DNA from: Elusimicrobiota bacterium
GTDB taxonomy: Bacteria > Elusimicrobiota > Elusimicrobia > UBA1565
Length of the DNA stretch: 64,000 bases
Assembly (NCBI GenBank): GCA_016196755.1
Contig: JACPXC010000046.1
Coordinates: 124,001 to 188,000, forward strand
Reading direction: 5' to 3'
Positions 22,041 to 30,693 of the stretch are shown in pieces. The notes under the pieces are model-generated. The model did no database searches. It was not told the DNA's origin and worked only from the letters and a program-made list of their open reading frames with translations. The first letter of the stretch is position 1. Every line of letters begins with the position of its first letter. A program made the position numbers and the translations under genes.

Positions 22041-23564
22041 GTGGCCTCGACTCCCGGCGCCTATAGGGCGTTCTACGACGAGCAGTGCGAGGTCTGCCAG
22101 GCGGGCGTCACCTGGCTGCGCCTGCTCGACCGCCGCGGGCTCGTGCGCTGTGAGCCGATGGACCCGGACCGGCTCGCCGCCATCGACCCGCGCCTGAAAG
22201 CCGAGGCCTGCGCGCGCGAGCTCCACGTCCTCGGCCCGGACGGCGAGCTCTTTGTGGGCGGCGCCGCCGTGCGCCGGCTGGCGCGCCTGTTCCCCCCGAC
22301 GTACCTGATCGGCGCCTTCTTGGACCTCCCCGGCCTGCGTGCGCTCTCGGACGCGGCCTACCGCTACGTCGCCCGGCATCGTTACGAGATCAGCAAATGC
22401 CGGGGAGGAGCCTGCCGGACCCTGCTTACCACGCGCTCCCGAGCCCGCGGCTCGATGACTTCCTTCTGGACCTGCTATTCGATGGGGTTCCTGCTCCGGC
22501 TCCCCATGATCCTGGCGTTCGCGGTCCGGCAGACTTGGCGGAACACCCTCGACCATCTCAAGACGCGGCGGCGGCGAGTCGACCTCCTGGGCGGCAAGCT
22601 CCGCGTGTTCTTTCTCGGCTCGGCGACGGCGGACCTGGTGCCGCCGCTGTTCGGCGAGAAGTTCTGGATGATCCTCTACGACGGAATCCTCATCGATCCC
22701 GGCGCCTCGAGCATGCGCGGCAGCGTCCTCCGTCATCTAGGGAAGCTCGAGCGGGGGGCCGTGCGCGCGGTCGTGGCCACCCATGCCCATGAGGAGCACA
22801 TCGGAAACCTCGGCCTGGCCTCGGAACTGACCGGGGCGCCGGTCCTCGCGAGCGAGGCCTGCCTGCCGCTCGTGCGCGCCCCCGCGCGCATCCCATTCAT
22901 GCGCGCGGTCGTGATCGGCCAGCCGGAGCCCTTCCTAGGAGCGCGGGCGCTCTCTTCCTCTATAATGGGCGCTTCCGGAAAGCTCCTCGTCCTGCCCGCT
23001 CCCGGACATTGCGACGACCACGTGGTGCTCTACGACCCGGTCGAGAAGCTGCTGCTCTCGGGCGACGCCTTCGTCGGGACCTATTTCAGCTCGCCCAATC
23101 CCGACGTCGACAGCCAGCGCTGGCTCGAGAGCATGCGGCGCCTGCTTGAACTGCCGATAGAGGTGATGTTGACCGGGCATGGCCACATCTTCACGCTCCG
23201 GACGGACTTTCCCGATATCCCCGGCGTCGTGATACGGGAAGAGCCGCATGCCATACTCCGGGAGAAGCTGGAGTTCCTCGATTGGCTGCGCGGGCAGGTG
23301 CTTTCAGGCCTCTCGGAGGACCTCCCGCCCCAAGCCATCGAAGCTACGCTGTTTCCTTGGAACCGCCGCTGGTCTTGGGAAAATCTATTCTCGGATGAGC
23401 TCGCCCGCCTGCTCAGCGGCGGGGAGTTCTCGCGCAGCGAACTGGTCCGCTCATTTCTTCGCCGCGCAGGGGAGTCGGATCCCCGAGTATTCGAGGTGAG
23501 GGGCTATCGGCGGCGGAACTTGGTTCCCTACCCTGCAAAATCCGGAAAAAATAGACTGAAATAA
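22041..23564 (+). CDS. DCC (DUF393) thiol-redox domain fused to a metallo-beta-lactamase-fold hydrolase
   Basis: A 507-aa protein with GTG start. Residues 8-120 form a DUF393/DCC domain: FYDEQCEVCQAGV has the Cys16-Cys19 pair of this thioredoxin-like family. One hydrophobic segment (about 155-175) follows. Residues about 190-430 form a metallo-beta-lactamase domain with the metal motif THAHEEH (247-253), PAPGHCDDH and SGDAFVG, ending in TGHGH. The substrate is not evident; a glyoxalase-II-like or persulfide role would fit a redox partner but is inference. The last 15 codons lie inside the inverted repeat at 23520-23651, so the original C terminus was probably replaced. Confidence 0.8.
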   Translation: MASTPGAYRAFYDEQCEVCQAGVTWLRLLDRRGLVRCEPMDPDRLAAIDPRLKAEACARELHVLGPDGELFVGGAAVRRLARLFPPTYLIGAFLDLPGLRALSDAAYRYVARHRYEISKCRGGACRTLLTTRSRARGSMTSFWTCYSMGFLLRLPMILAFAVRQTWRNTLDHLKTRRRRVDLLGGKLRVFFLGSATADLVPPLFGEKFWMILYDGILIDPGASSMRGSVLRHLGKLERGAVRAVVATHAHEEHIGNLGLASELTGAPVLASEACLPLVRAPARIPFMRAVVIGQPEPFLGARALSSSIMGASGKLLVLPAPGHCDDHVVLYDPVEKLLLSGDAFVGTYFSSPNPDVDSQRWLESMRRLLELPIEVMLTGHGHIFTLRTDFPDIPGVVIREEPHAILREKLEFLDWLRGQVLSGLSEDLPPQAIEATLFPWNRRWSWENLFSDELARLLSGGEFSRSELVRSFLRRAGESDPRVFEVRGYRRRNLVPYPAKSGKNRLK

Positions 23565-23651
23565 TATGGGGAATTCACCGTCGCCAGCGACGGTAAATAC
23601 GACTTATTATTTCAGCAGTATTTTTCCGAAATTTGCAGGGTAGGGAACCAA
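23520..23651. repeat. 132-bp AT-rich imperfect inverted repeat (MITE- or REP-like)
   Basis: Outer arms begin TTGGTTCCCTACCCTGCAAA and end with its complement at 23632-23651. The pairing continues through CCGGAAAAAATA/TATTTTTCCG and CTGAAATAATA/TATTATTTCAG, with an inner perfect hairpin ACCGTCGC-CA-GCGACGGT at 23577-23594. The composition is far more AT-rich than the surroundings. It carries the stop codon of the upstream gene and lies between convergent genes, so it may also act as a two-way terminator. No second copy occurs in this window. Confidence 0.8.
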
Positions 23652-23658
23652 ATCCGGC

Positions 23659-24528
23659 TTAATTCCAGCCGGCATCCTTCATCAACGCCTCGGATTCCGT
23701 GATCAGCCACTCGGAGACCAGCGCGTCGGGGAGCAGCCCCTTGTCGTCGCGCTTCGCGTCGATTCCCTTCAACGAGCCGGCTTGGGGACCGAAACCGGAG
23801 AGGCGATAGGGAATAAGGAGGAGGCGTCCGCCGTCCTTCTTGGCCTCGGAGGCGTAAGCCTTGATCTCGGCCACCGCTTTCGCATGCGCCTCGGGCCAGT
23901 CGTCACGCAGGGTCAGAGCCTTGACGCTTCTGAAAGGGGCGGCTTTTCGGACTGATTCGACGGCCGGCCCCATCGCCGCGCGCCAACCCGCGTCCGCCGC
24001 ATCGTCGCCCAGCCCGTGGGCGACCAGGAGCACCGATTCCTTCTTCGGGTCCTTGGAAAGCGCCTTCGCGCGCTTGGCCATGATCGGCGGCCCCAGGCCC
24101 GCCTCGAGCAGCCCACGTGAGCTCACCGTGAAAGTCGACTCGCTGACCACGCGCCAGAGCGGCATCAGCTCGGGGTCCATGTGCATGGCGCCGTGGCCGC
24201 CGTGGGCACCATGGCCGCCGTGAGCCGAGGACGCATCCCAATCGGCGGGACGGGGGCCCGCCCCCGGCTCGACGCCGAGGATCTTTTCGGTGCGCGCCAG
24301 GAAGCTGTCGCCTTTTAGGAAGAGCCTTACGACGGCGACCTTGCGCACACCCTTCGCCTCGAGCTCCGAGACCGCCTTCTGCAGGGCGTCGGCCGAGGCC
24401 ATGCCGTAAGCCAGGGCGGTGGGATGCTTGGCGCGCAGGGGTTCTACCGCCTGCTCGACGGCGCGGTTCCACGCCGGGTCTCCGCCGTGCGCCATGACCA
24501 GCACCCCGACCAAGGCCGCCGTCTTCAT
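23659..24528 (-). CDS. Exported CbiX/sirohydrochlorin chelatase-like protein with His-rich insert
   Basis: A 289-aa protein. The N-terminal VLVMAHGGDPAWN and the central VLLVAHGLGDDAAD match the metal-binding HG motifs of the two halves of CbiX/CbiK-type chelatases, so it is a tandem two-domain form. A linker at about 103-118 is almost only His, Gly, Ala and Met (HGGHGAHGGHGAMHM), as in metal-storing chelatases or metallochaperones. A short hydrophobic N terminus makes export possible. No cobalamin or siroheme gene is nearby, so the metal is unknown. It is the last gene of a long operon; its ATG overlaps the NYN stop by 4 bp. Confidence 0.75.
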   Translation of the reverse strand: MKTAALVGVLVMAHGGDPAWNRAVEQAVEPLRAKHPTALAYGMASADALQKAVSELEAKGVRKVAVVRLFLKGDSFLARTEKILGVEPGAGPRPADWDASSAHGGHGAHGGHGAMHMDPELMPLWRVVSESTFTVSSRGLLEAGLGPPIMAKRAKALSKDPKKESVLLVAHGLGDDAADAGWRAAMGPAVESVRKAAPFRSVKALTLRDDWPEAHAKAVAEIKAYASEAKKDGGRLLLIPYRLSGFGPQAGSLKGIDAKRDDKGLLPDALVSEWLITESEALMKDAGWN

Positions 24529-24920
24529 GCCGTCCCTCCGTCCAGCCGTCTTAAAAACTCGCCGATACGCATCGAGCGTCCCCCTTCCTCGCGGACCTCG
24601 CCGGCCAGGCCGGAGTCCTCGGTGACGACGACCACTCCCCGGCCGGAGTCGAGCAGACGGCGCGCGGAGCCCAGGATGGCGGCGTCGGCGTCGCCGTCGA
24701 TCGTGAAGCGCAGGCGCACCGGCGCTCCCGGCACGACCCGGAACGGGCGGCGGGGACCGTCGAAGAAGACCTCGACCTCGATGCGGCCGGCCGCTCCGGC
24801 GGCCAGGGTCGAGAGCTTATGCAGGAAGCCCTCGGTGCGGACCTCCTCCATCTCGGGAAAGCGCGGGTCCCAGGCGCCGCGGCGCACGGCGTTGGTGCCG
24901 TCGACGAGATAGGTCCTCAC
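24525..24920 (-). CDS. NYN-domain (YacP-like) predicted ribonuclease
   Basis: A 131-aa protein with a PIN-like NYN nuclease domain. The GTG start overlaps the helicase stop as GTGA. Acidic motifs are visible: YLVDGTNAVRR at the start, VEVFFDGPRR in the middle, and DADAAILGSARRLLD with VVVVTEDSGLAGEVREEG near the end, as in YacP/Rae1 RNases. A role in RNA decay would suit the neighbouring UPF1-like helicase and rRNA methyltransferase. It overlaps the CbiX-like gene at its stop. Confidence 0.85.
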   Translation of the reverse strand: MRTYLVDGTNAVRRGAWDPRFPEMEEVRTEGFLHKLSTLAAGAAGRIEVEVFFDGPRRPFRVVPGAPVRLRFTIDGDADAAILGSARRLLDSGRGVVVVTEDSGLAGEVREEGGRSMRIGEFLRRLDGGTA

Positions 24921-26917
24921 GCCAGGACCTGCCGGACCGCCCCATCGGAGAACCGGACTTCCAGGACCCAGCGCCTCCGGCGGTCGACGTTCTGCATCGA
25001 ACGCGCCAGCACGACCCCCACCCCGTATTGGGCGTGGTTGATCTCGGCCCCTTGGACCGGGGCTTCGCCCTCGGCGGCCTTGGCGGCCGCGCCCACGGGA
25101 GCCGGCGGCTGGGGGCCCACCGCCACCGGATGCGCGGCCTCGACGAGGCGCCGGAACACGGCGAGCCCGCGCGCCGCGGCCGAGTCGGGGGCGTCCTCGT
25201 CGGCGGTCCCCGCGGCCGCCATGAGAACCTTGCGCGAGCCCAGGATGATGGCCTTGGTGCGCGCGCGGCTGATGGCCACGTTGAGCCGGCGCGGGTCGAA
25301 GAGGAAAGGAGCCAGCCGGGCGATGTAGCGCGGGTCGGAGCTCGTCATCGAGAGGACGATCACCTCGCGCTCCTGGCCCTGGAAGCGCTCCACGGTGCCG
25401 GTTGCCAGGCCCCGCCGGCGCTCGAGCAGGTAGCGCACGCGGTTGCACTGCGCGCGGTACGGAGCCACGATGCCGACCTCCTCCGGAGGGACGCCGCAGC
25501 GCGCCGCCTCGGCCGCCAACGCCGCGGCCCAGCGCGCCTCGGGCTCGCAGAGCGCCTTGTTGCCCTCGTGGGGGACGTCGACGAAGACCAGCGAGCGGTC
25601 GGGGCGGAGGATCTCGGAGAACGGACCGGCCGGCGCGGCGCCGAGCTCGAGGCGGCGGCCGGCGGCCTCCGGCGTCGAAGACAGCGCGTCGTCGTAGAAG
25701 CAGGAACCCACCACCGCGCAAAGCTCGTCGTTGAGGCGCCGGGTCTCGCGCAGCAAAAACGGCGCCCCGTAGCGGGAACGGGCGTGGGAGAGGACCGAGC
25801 CGGCCTCCCCGTCGTCCTCGTCGCCGCGGGCCTCCACGACGGGCGGCAGCTGCATGTCGTCGCCGATGTAGAGCGCCAGCGGGGCGAGCACGCGCGCGCC
25901 CAGGGCCAGGGTCATCGGGGCCTGGCCCGCCTCGTCGAACAGGACGACGTCGAAGGGCTGGACCCCGGGGGTCATCAGGCGCGAGGCGGCGTAGACCGTG
26001 GCCCCGACGATGACCGGGCGCTTCTTGGGGCCGATCCGGAACAGCGGCCGCACGCCGTCGGGGAGGCCCTCGTTGGCGCCGCGCGAGAGGCCGATCTTGA
26101 CCACGTCGCCGGCCAGGAGGTCGGCGGCGCGCGCCGTGGTCTTGGCGTGGCGCCGACCGACGGCGACGACCTCGGCCAGGGCCTGATGGATCGCCGCGTG
26201 CGAGACCGCCGTGACCAGCACGCGCAGGTCGCGCTCGAGGGCCATGTGCAGGGCCAAGCGGGCGAGCAGATGGGTCTTGCCCGAGCCCGGCGGGCCCTGG
26301 ATCGTCAGCCAGTTGCGCGCGCGCAGGGCCTGGGTGAAGGCTTCCAGGGAGCTTCCGGTCAGCCCCTCGGAGAAGGGCGACGGCACCTCATCGGGCGCCA
26401 GGCGGGGCTCCTCGCCGCCCGAAAGCCAGGGCGCCAGGCCGCGCTCCTCGGCCTCGCGCAGCAGGGACAGCTCCACCTCGAGCAGGTCGAAGGCGTCCTC
26501 GTCGAGCACCCAAGGGTCGGGGCCTTCCAAGGCGGCGGGGTTCTCGATCGGCCCGCTCAGGCGCAGCTCGTACTGTCCGTCCTCGAAGCGGTCGTCGACG
26601 AGCTCGAGGCGGGCCACCGAGCGCCGCGGGTCCCCCCGGCTGACCCGCAGGTGCGTGCCGGGCCTAAAACGCGAGTCGTTGCGGCGGCAGCGGAACACCG
26701 CCACCGCCTCGCGGCCGTCACCCTCGGTGGAGACGCAGTACGCCTCGGCCACGGCCAGCCCGGCCTTAACGCGCTCCTCGACCGGCCGGTCGTAGAAGGC
26801 CTCGCGGCCAGACTGGCGCGCCTCGTTCTCGCGCTCGGCGCGCCGCGAGAGCGCGGCGATCTCCGGCGTCTGCGGCTCCCAGCCCTCCGGCAGGCCGGGA
26901 TCGGCCTCTTCGGTCAA
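24917..26917 (-). CDS. Superfamily 1B (UPF1/DNA2-like) helicase
   Basis: A 666-aa protein. The start is a TTG overlapping the rlmI stop as TTGA; no ATG lies close by. An N-terminal OB-like barrel (about 60-170) precedes the two RecA folds: Walker A GPPGSGKT, motif II FDEAGQ, motif III-IV region FLLRETRRLN, TVERFQGQEREVIVLS, and motif VI RLNVAISRARTKAIILGS. These are the marks of UPF1/SMUBP2/DNA2 helicases that unwind RNA or DNA 5' to 3'. An Ala/Pro-rich linker leads to a C-terminal CarD/Tudor-like small domain (GAEINHAQYGVGVVLARS). The operon context with RNA enzymes favours RNA. Confidence 0.9.
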   Translation of the reverse strand: MTEEADPGLPEGWEPQTPEIAALSRRAERENEARQSGREAFYDRPVEERVKAGLAVAEAYCVSTEGDGREAVAVFRCRRNDSRFRPGTHLRVSRGDPRRSVARLELVDDRFEDGQYELRLSGPIENPAALEGPDPWVLDEDAFDLLEVELSLLREAEERGLAPWLSGGEEPRLAPDEVPSPFSEGLTGSSLEAFTQALRARNWLTIQGPPGSGKTHLLARLALHMALERDLRVLVTAVSHAAIHQALAEVVAVGRRHAKTTARAADLLAGDVVKIGLSRGANEGLPDGVRPLFRIGPKKRPVIVGATVYAASRLMTPGVQPFDVVLFDEAGQAPMTLALGARVLAPLALYIGDDMQLPPVVEARGDEDDGEAGSVLSHARSRYGAPFLLRETRRLNDELCAVVGSCFYDDALSSTPEAAGRRLELGAAPAGPFSEILRPDRSLVFVDVPHEGNKALCEPEARWAAALAAEAARCGVPPEEVGIVAPYRAQCNRVRYLLERRRGLATGTVERFQGQEREVIVLSMTSSDPRYIARLAPFLFDPRRLNVAISRARTKAIILGSRKVLMAAAGTADEDAPDSAAARGLAVFRRLVEAAHPVAVGPQPPAPVGAAAKAAEGEAPVQGAEINHAQYGVGVVLARSMQNVDRRRRWVLEVRFSDGAVRQVLA

Positions 26918-28119
26918 TCGATCTCCATGATCGCGCAGTTCAAGTACTCGGTCTCCGGCATGGTCAGGAGCACGGGATGGTCTTTCGCGGCGCCGCGCAG
27001 CTCCACGAGCCGGACCGCCTTCTGGGCCCGCGAGGCCGCCTCGCGCAGGATGTCGACGAAGGTCTCCCGCGAAACATGGTGCGAGCACGCGCTCGACACG
27101 ACGATCCCCCCGCCCGAGAGGATGCGCATCGCGTTGGAGTTAAGGCGCACGTAGGCCTTGATCGCCTTGGGCAAATGCTTGCGCGCGGGCACCAGGCTCG
27201 GCGGGTCCACCAGCACCAGGTCGGGCATGAGCTGCCGCCGCGCCGTCCCGAACTCCTCAAGGATCCCGTCGGCATCCCCTTCTTCAAAAATAACCTTCCC
27301 CTGCAAGGCGTTGAGCTGCGCGCTCTCGCGCGCCAGCTCCAACGCCGGCCCCGAGCTGTCGACGGCGACCACGCGCAGGGCGCCGGCCCGGGCCGCGTGC
27401 AGAGCGAAGGCCCCGCTGTAGCAGTAGAGGTCGAGCACGTTCCGGCCTTTGGCCAGAGCCGCCACCGCCTTGCGGTTGTCGCGCTGGTCGAAGTAGAAGC
27501 CGGTCTTCTGTCCGGCCCCCAGGGCCACGACGAACTTGAGGCCATCCTCCTCGATGACGACGCGCTCCGGGAGCTTGCCGGCCAGCGTGACGCTTTCGGA
27601 CGGCAGGCCCTCGAGGACGCGCGCCGGATGCTCGTTGCGCGCGTGGATGGCCGCGGGCTTGAAGAGCTCGGTCAGCGCCTCCACGATGGGTCCCAAGCTG
27701 CGCTCGATGCCGGCCGAGAGCGCCTCGATGACCAGGCAGTCCTCGAACTTGTCGATGACGAGCCCCGGAAGGCCGTCGGACTCTCCGAAGCATAGCCGAA
27801 ACGAGCGCGCCTCGCCCAGCCAGCGCCGACGCCGCGCCAAGGCGGCGCTCAGCCTGTCCTTGAAGAACGCGGCGTCGATCGGGCGCGGCTCGCGCGCCAG
27901 CAGACGGAACGCGATCAGGCTGTTGGGGTTGTAGAAGCCGATGCCGAACATCTTGCCCTTCGACGAGGTGAGGATGGCCAGGCTCCCGGGAGGCACGGTC
28001 TTCGGGACGGCCGCCAGCTCGTTTGAGAAGACCCAGAGGTGGCCGCGGTTGAGGCGCTCCTCCTCGTTGGGCTTGAGCGTCAGCGTCACGAGCTCCTGCT
28101 TGCCGGTCTCGGTCGTCAT
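26914..28119 (-). CDS. rlmI: Class I rRNA m5C methyltransferase, RlmI-like
   Basis: A 401-aa protein with an N-terminal PUA domain (LTLKPNEEERLNRGHLWVFSNE), an EEHEC-type middle domain and a SAM-binding domain: GQKTGFYFDQRDNR, VLDLYCYSGAFALHAARAGA (motif I), VDPPSLVPAR (motif IV) and SSACSHHVS with the catalytic-type Cys. RlmI makes m5C1962 in 23S rRNA; the site in this organism is assumed by homology. Its stop overlaps the helicase TTG and it begins 2 nt after the purB stop. Confidence 0.9.
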   Translation of the reverse strand: MTTETGKQELVTLTLKPNEEERLNRGHLWVFSNELAAVPKTVPPGSLAILTSSKGKMFGIGFYNPNSLIAFRLLAREPRPIDAAFFKDRLSAALARRRRWLGEARSFRLCFGESDGLPGLVIDKFEDCLVIEALSAGIERSLGPIVEALTELFKPAAIHARNEHPARVLEGLPSESVTLAGKLPERVVIEEDGLKFVVALGAGQKTGFYFDQRDNRKAVAALAKGRNVLDLYCYSGAFALHAARAGALRVVAVDSSGPALELARESAQLNALQGKVIFEEGDADGILEEFGTARRQLMPDLVLVDPPSLVPARKHLPKAIKAYVRLNSNAMRILSGGGIVVSSACSHHVSRETFVDILREAASRAQKAVRLVELRGAAKDHPVLLTMPETEYLNCAIMEID

Positions 28120-28120
28120 G

Positions 28121-29434
28121 TCAGTTTATCCCCGCCCGGCGCATCACCGCGGGGGTGGCCAGGCCGTATTTCTTCAAGTCGAAGCAGGCGGCGAGCCGCG
28201 CCGGTGAGAGCCGCGCGCGCAGCGCCGGGTCGGAGCCGAGGGTCTGCTGGAAGCTGACCCCGGTCCTCCAGGTCTCCATCGCGGCGCGCTGGACGATGTC
28301 GTAGGCGTCGTGGCGGCCGAGGCCGGTGTCGATGAGGGCGAGGAGGACCCCTTGGCTGTAGACGAGACCGTTGGACTTCTCGAGGTTGCGGCGCATGTTA
28401 TCGGGATAGACCACCAGGCCCGAGACGACGCGCGTGAAGCGCGCCAGCATGAAGTCGAGCAGGATCGTGGCATCTGGCAGGGAGACCCGCTCGACCGAGG
28501 AGTGGCTGATGTCGCGCTCGTGCCAGAGCGCCATGTTCTCGTAGCCGGCCAGGGCGTGCGCCCGGACCAGGCGGGCCAGGCCGCAGATGTTCTCGCTGAG
28601 GATGGGGTTCTTCTTGTGCGGCATCGCCGAAGACCCTTTCTGGCCCTTGCCGAAGGGCTCCTCGGCCTCGAGCACCTCGGTGCGCTGGAGGTGCCGGACC
28701 TCGAGCGCCCAGCGCTCCAGCGCGCCGGCCGAGAGCGCCAAGGCCTGCAGGAACTCGGCGTGGCGGTCGCGGGGGACGACCTGGGTCGACACGGTCTCGA
28801 CCTTGAGCCCGAGGCGGCGCAGGACGGCCGCCTCGACCGATGGCGGAAAGTGCGCGTAGCTGCCCACCGCCCCGGAGAGCTTTCCGGTGGACACCGCGGC
28901 CTTGGCCGTCTCGAGGCGCGCCACGCAGCGGTTGCCCTCGGCGTGCCAGCCGGCGAGCTTGAGTCCGAAGGGCAGGGGCTCGGCGTGGATGCCGTGCGTG
29001 CGTCCCACCATCCAGGTGCCGGCATGGCGCTTGGCCAGCGGGCGCAGAGCGGCCAGGAGGCCTTTCCAGCCGGCGAGCAGGATGTCGGCGGCCTCGACGA
29101 GCTGGAGCGCCAGCGCGGTGTCGAGCACGTCGGAGGAGGTCAGGCCGAAGTGCAGGTACTGGTCGACGCGCGGCGCCTTGCGCTTGACCGCCTCGCTGAC
29201 GACCTTGAGCATCGCCACGACGTCGTGGCCGGTCGACTCCTCGACCTCCTTGATCTTCTCGGCCAGCGGCCCCCCGGTCATGAGCGCGCGCAGCACCGCC
29301 AACTCGCCCTTGGGGATGCGCTTGGGGCCGGCCAGGACCTCGAGCCAGGCCAGCTCGACCTCGAGCATGCGCCGGATGCGCCGCTCGGGCTCCCAGACCG
29401 CCGTCATCACGGGACGGGAATAGCGTTCGATCAT
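28121..29434 (-). CDS. purB: Adenylosuccinate lyase
   Basis: A 437-aa fumarase-superfamily enzyme that removes fumarate from SAICAR and adenylosuccinate in purine synthesis. MIERYSRPVMTAVW is the usual N terminus, the ATG overlaps the MFS stop as ATGA, and longer in-frame starts are therefore not used. Motifs: HFGLTSSDVLDTA, MVGRTHGIHAEP (catalytic His), and the flexible signature GSSAMPHKKNP with the catalytic Ser. Length is that of the Bacillus-type PurB. With pyrE in the same operon, it joins purine and pyrimidine synthesis. Confidence 0.97.
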   Translation of the reverse strand: MIERYSRPVMTAVWEPERRIRRMLEVELAWLEVLAGPKRIPKGELAVLRALMTGGPLAEKIKEVEESTGHDVVAMLKVVSEAVKRKAPRVDQYLHFGLTSSDVLDTALALQLVEAADILLAGWKGLLAALRPLAKRHAGTWMVGRTHGIHAEPLPFGLKLAGWHAEGNRCVARLETAKAAVSTGKLSGAVGSYAHFPPSVEAAVLRRLGLKVETVSTQVVPRDRHAEFLQALALSAGALERWALEVRHLQRTEVLEAEEPFGKGQKGSSAMPHKKNPILSENICGLARLVRAHALAGYENMALWHERDISHSSVERVSLPDATILLDFMLARFTRVVSGLVVYPDNMRRNLEKSNGLVYSQGVLLALIDTGLGRHDAYDIVQRAAMETWRTGVSFQQTLGSDPALRARLSPARLAACFDLKKYGLATPAVMRRAGIN

Positions 29435-30693
29435 GCCGCCTCCAGCCGGAAACCGTCTTCCTCGTCGTCGAGACTGCGCCCCAGGAACCGGAAGCCGGCC
29501 CCCGCGCCCAAAGCCGCCAGCGCCACGAGCAGCCACGGCGCGGCCGGGGCGCGCGGCGAGAAGTGCTCGAGGCCGAGGCCGCCCAAAAACGGTCCCACCG
29601 CGGCGCCGACGTGCTGGGCGAAACCGTTGAGGCCCGTGTAGCGGCCGAGCTCCCCGGGGCTGGCCAGGTTAGCCGAGAGCGTGCTGAGGCCGGGGGAGAC
29701 GACGATCTCGCCGAGCGTGACGACGACCATGGCGGCGGCCAGCCCCCCGAACCCCCGGCCGAAGCCGACCATGCAGTACCCGGCCGCGTAGAGCAGGCTG
29801 CCCGCCCAGAGCACCCGCGAGATCTTCCGGCCGCTCATGGCCTTCACCACCGGTGTCTGCAGCGCTACGACCATGGCCCCGTTGATCGTGAACAAAAGGC
29901 CCACCTTGGCCGGGGCGACTCCGGCGTAGAGCACCGCGTGGACCGACAGCGGGGCCACGAGCTGGGTCATGACGGCGCCGATCGCCGCCGTCCAGAGGCA
30001 GAAGCGCAAGAAGCGCGGGTCTACCGGCCCCGAGAAGGGCTCCACGACCGCGCCGGCCCAGGCCGCGATCCCGCTGGGCGGCGGGATGGCGATGGCGGGC
30101 TCCTCCGGGCAGCTGATGTGTCCGGTCGGCCGCCGGTCGTCGAGCGCCAGACGCAGGTAGAGAGCCGTGGCCAGGCAGACGGCGGCGGTGGCCCGGAACA
30201 TCGGCGCGTAGGAGCCGGCCAGAAAGAAGCCTCCCAAGGCCGGCCCCACGGCCCAGCCTAGGTTGCTGGCCACGCGCAGCCAGCCGAAGGCCTCCATGCG
30301 TTCGTGGCGCTGCCAACGCTCGCCCACCCAGGCCTGGGCCGCCGGGAAATAGAGGCTTCCCAGGAACGCCCCCGCCATCTGGACCACGGTGACCTCGGCC
30401 AGACTCCGGCTCCCGGCGATGGCTGACGCCAACAGCCAGGTGAACGCCGCGCGGAAGACCAGCGCCCACACCATCACCGACTTGCGGCCGACGCGGTCGG
30501 AGAGCCGTCCGCCCACCGCGTTGCCGAAGGCCCCGGCGAGGACCGTCACCGCCAAGAACAGCCCGACCTTGCCCATCGCCAGACCGCGTTCGGTGTTGAG
30601 ATAGATCGCCAGATACGGCATCGACACGGACAGACCCGCCAACTGGAGGGTCTGTCCGACGCAGAGGAGCTGGAGCCCGCGGGTTCGGCTCAT
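29431..30693 (-). CDS. Major facilitator superfamily transporter
   Basis: A 420-aa protein with about 12 predicted membrane helices. The loop 2-3 motif GGRLSDRVGRKSVMVW matches the MFS A motif of drug/H+ antiporters, and the second half repeats the pattern weakly (VKAMSGRKISRVLWAG). The length and motif suit a multidrug or metabolite exporter; the substrate cannot be told. It overlaps pyrE and purB by 4 bp on either side, so it is co-translated with nucleotide genes and a nucleobase-related substrate is possible. Confidence 0.9.
   Translation of the reverse strand: MSRTRGLQLLCVGQTLQLAGLSVSMPYLAIYLNTERGLAMGKVGLFLAVTVLAGAFGNAVGGRLSDRVGRKSVMVWALVFRAAFTWLLASAIAGSRSLAEVTVVQMAGAFLGSLYFPAAQAWVGERWQRHERMEAFGWLRVASNLGWAVGPALGGFFLAGSYAPMFRATAAVCLATALYLRLALDDRRPTGHISCPEEPAIAIPPPSGIAAWAGAVVEPFSGPVDPRFLRFCLWTAAIGAVMTQLVAPLSVHAVLYAGVAPAKVGLLFTINGAMVVALQTPVVKAMSGRKISRVLWAGSLLYAAGYCMVGFGRGFGGLAAAMVVVTLGEIVVSPGLSTLSANLASPGELGRYTGLNGFAQHVGAAVGPFLGGLGLEHFSPRAPAAPWLLVALAALGAGAGFRFLGRSLDDEEDGFRLEAA

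Noticed and set aside
24909-24919. ATAGGTCCTCA inside the NYN gene start
   Set aside because: Formed by codons for Arg-Thr-Tyr and the GTGA overlap within an operon; no promoter is expected there.
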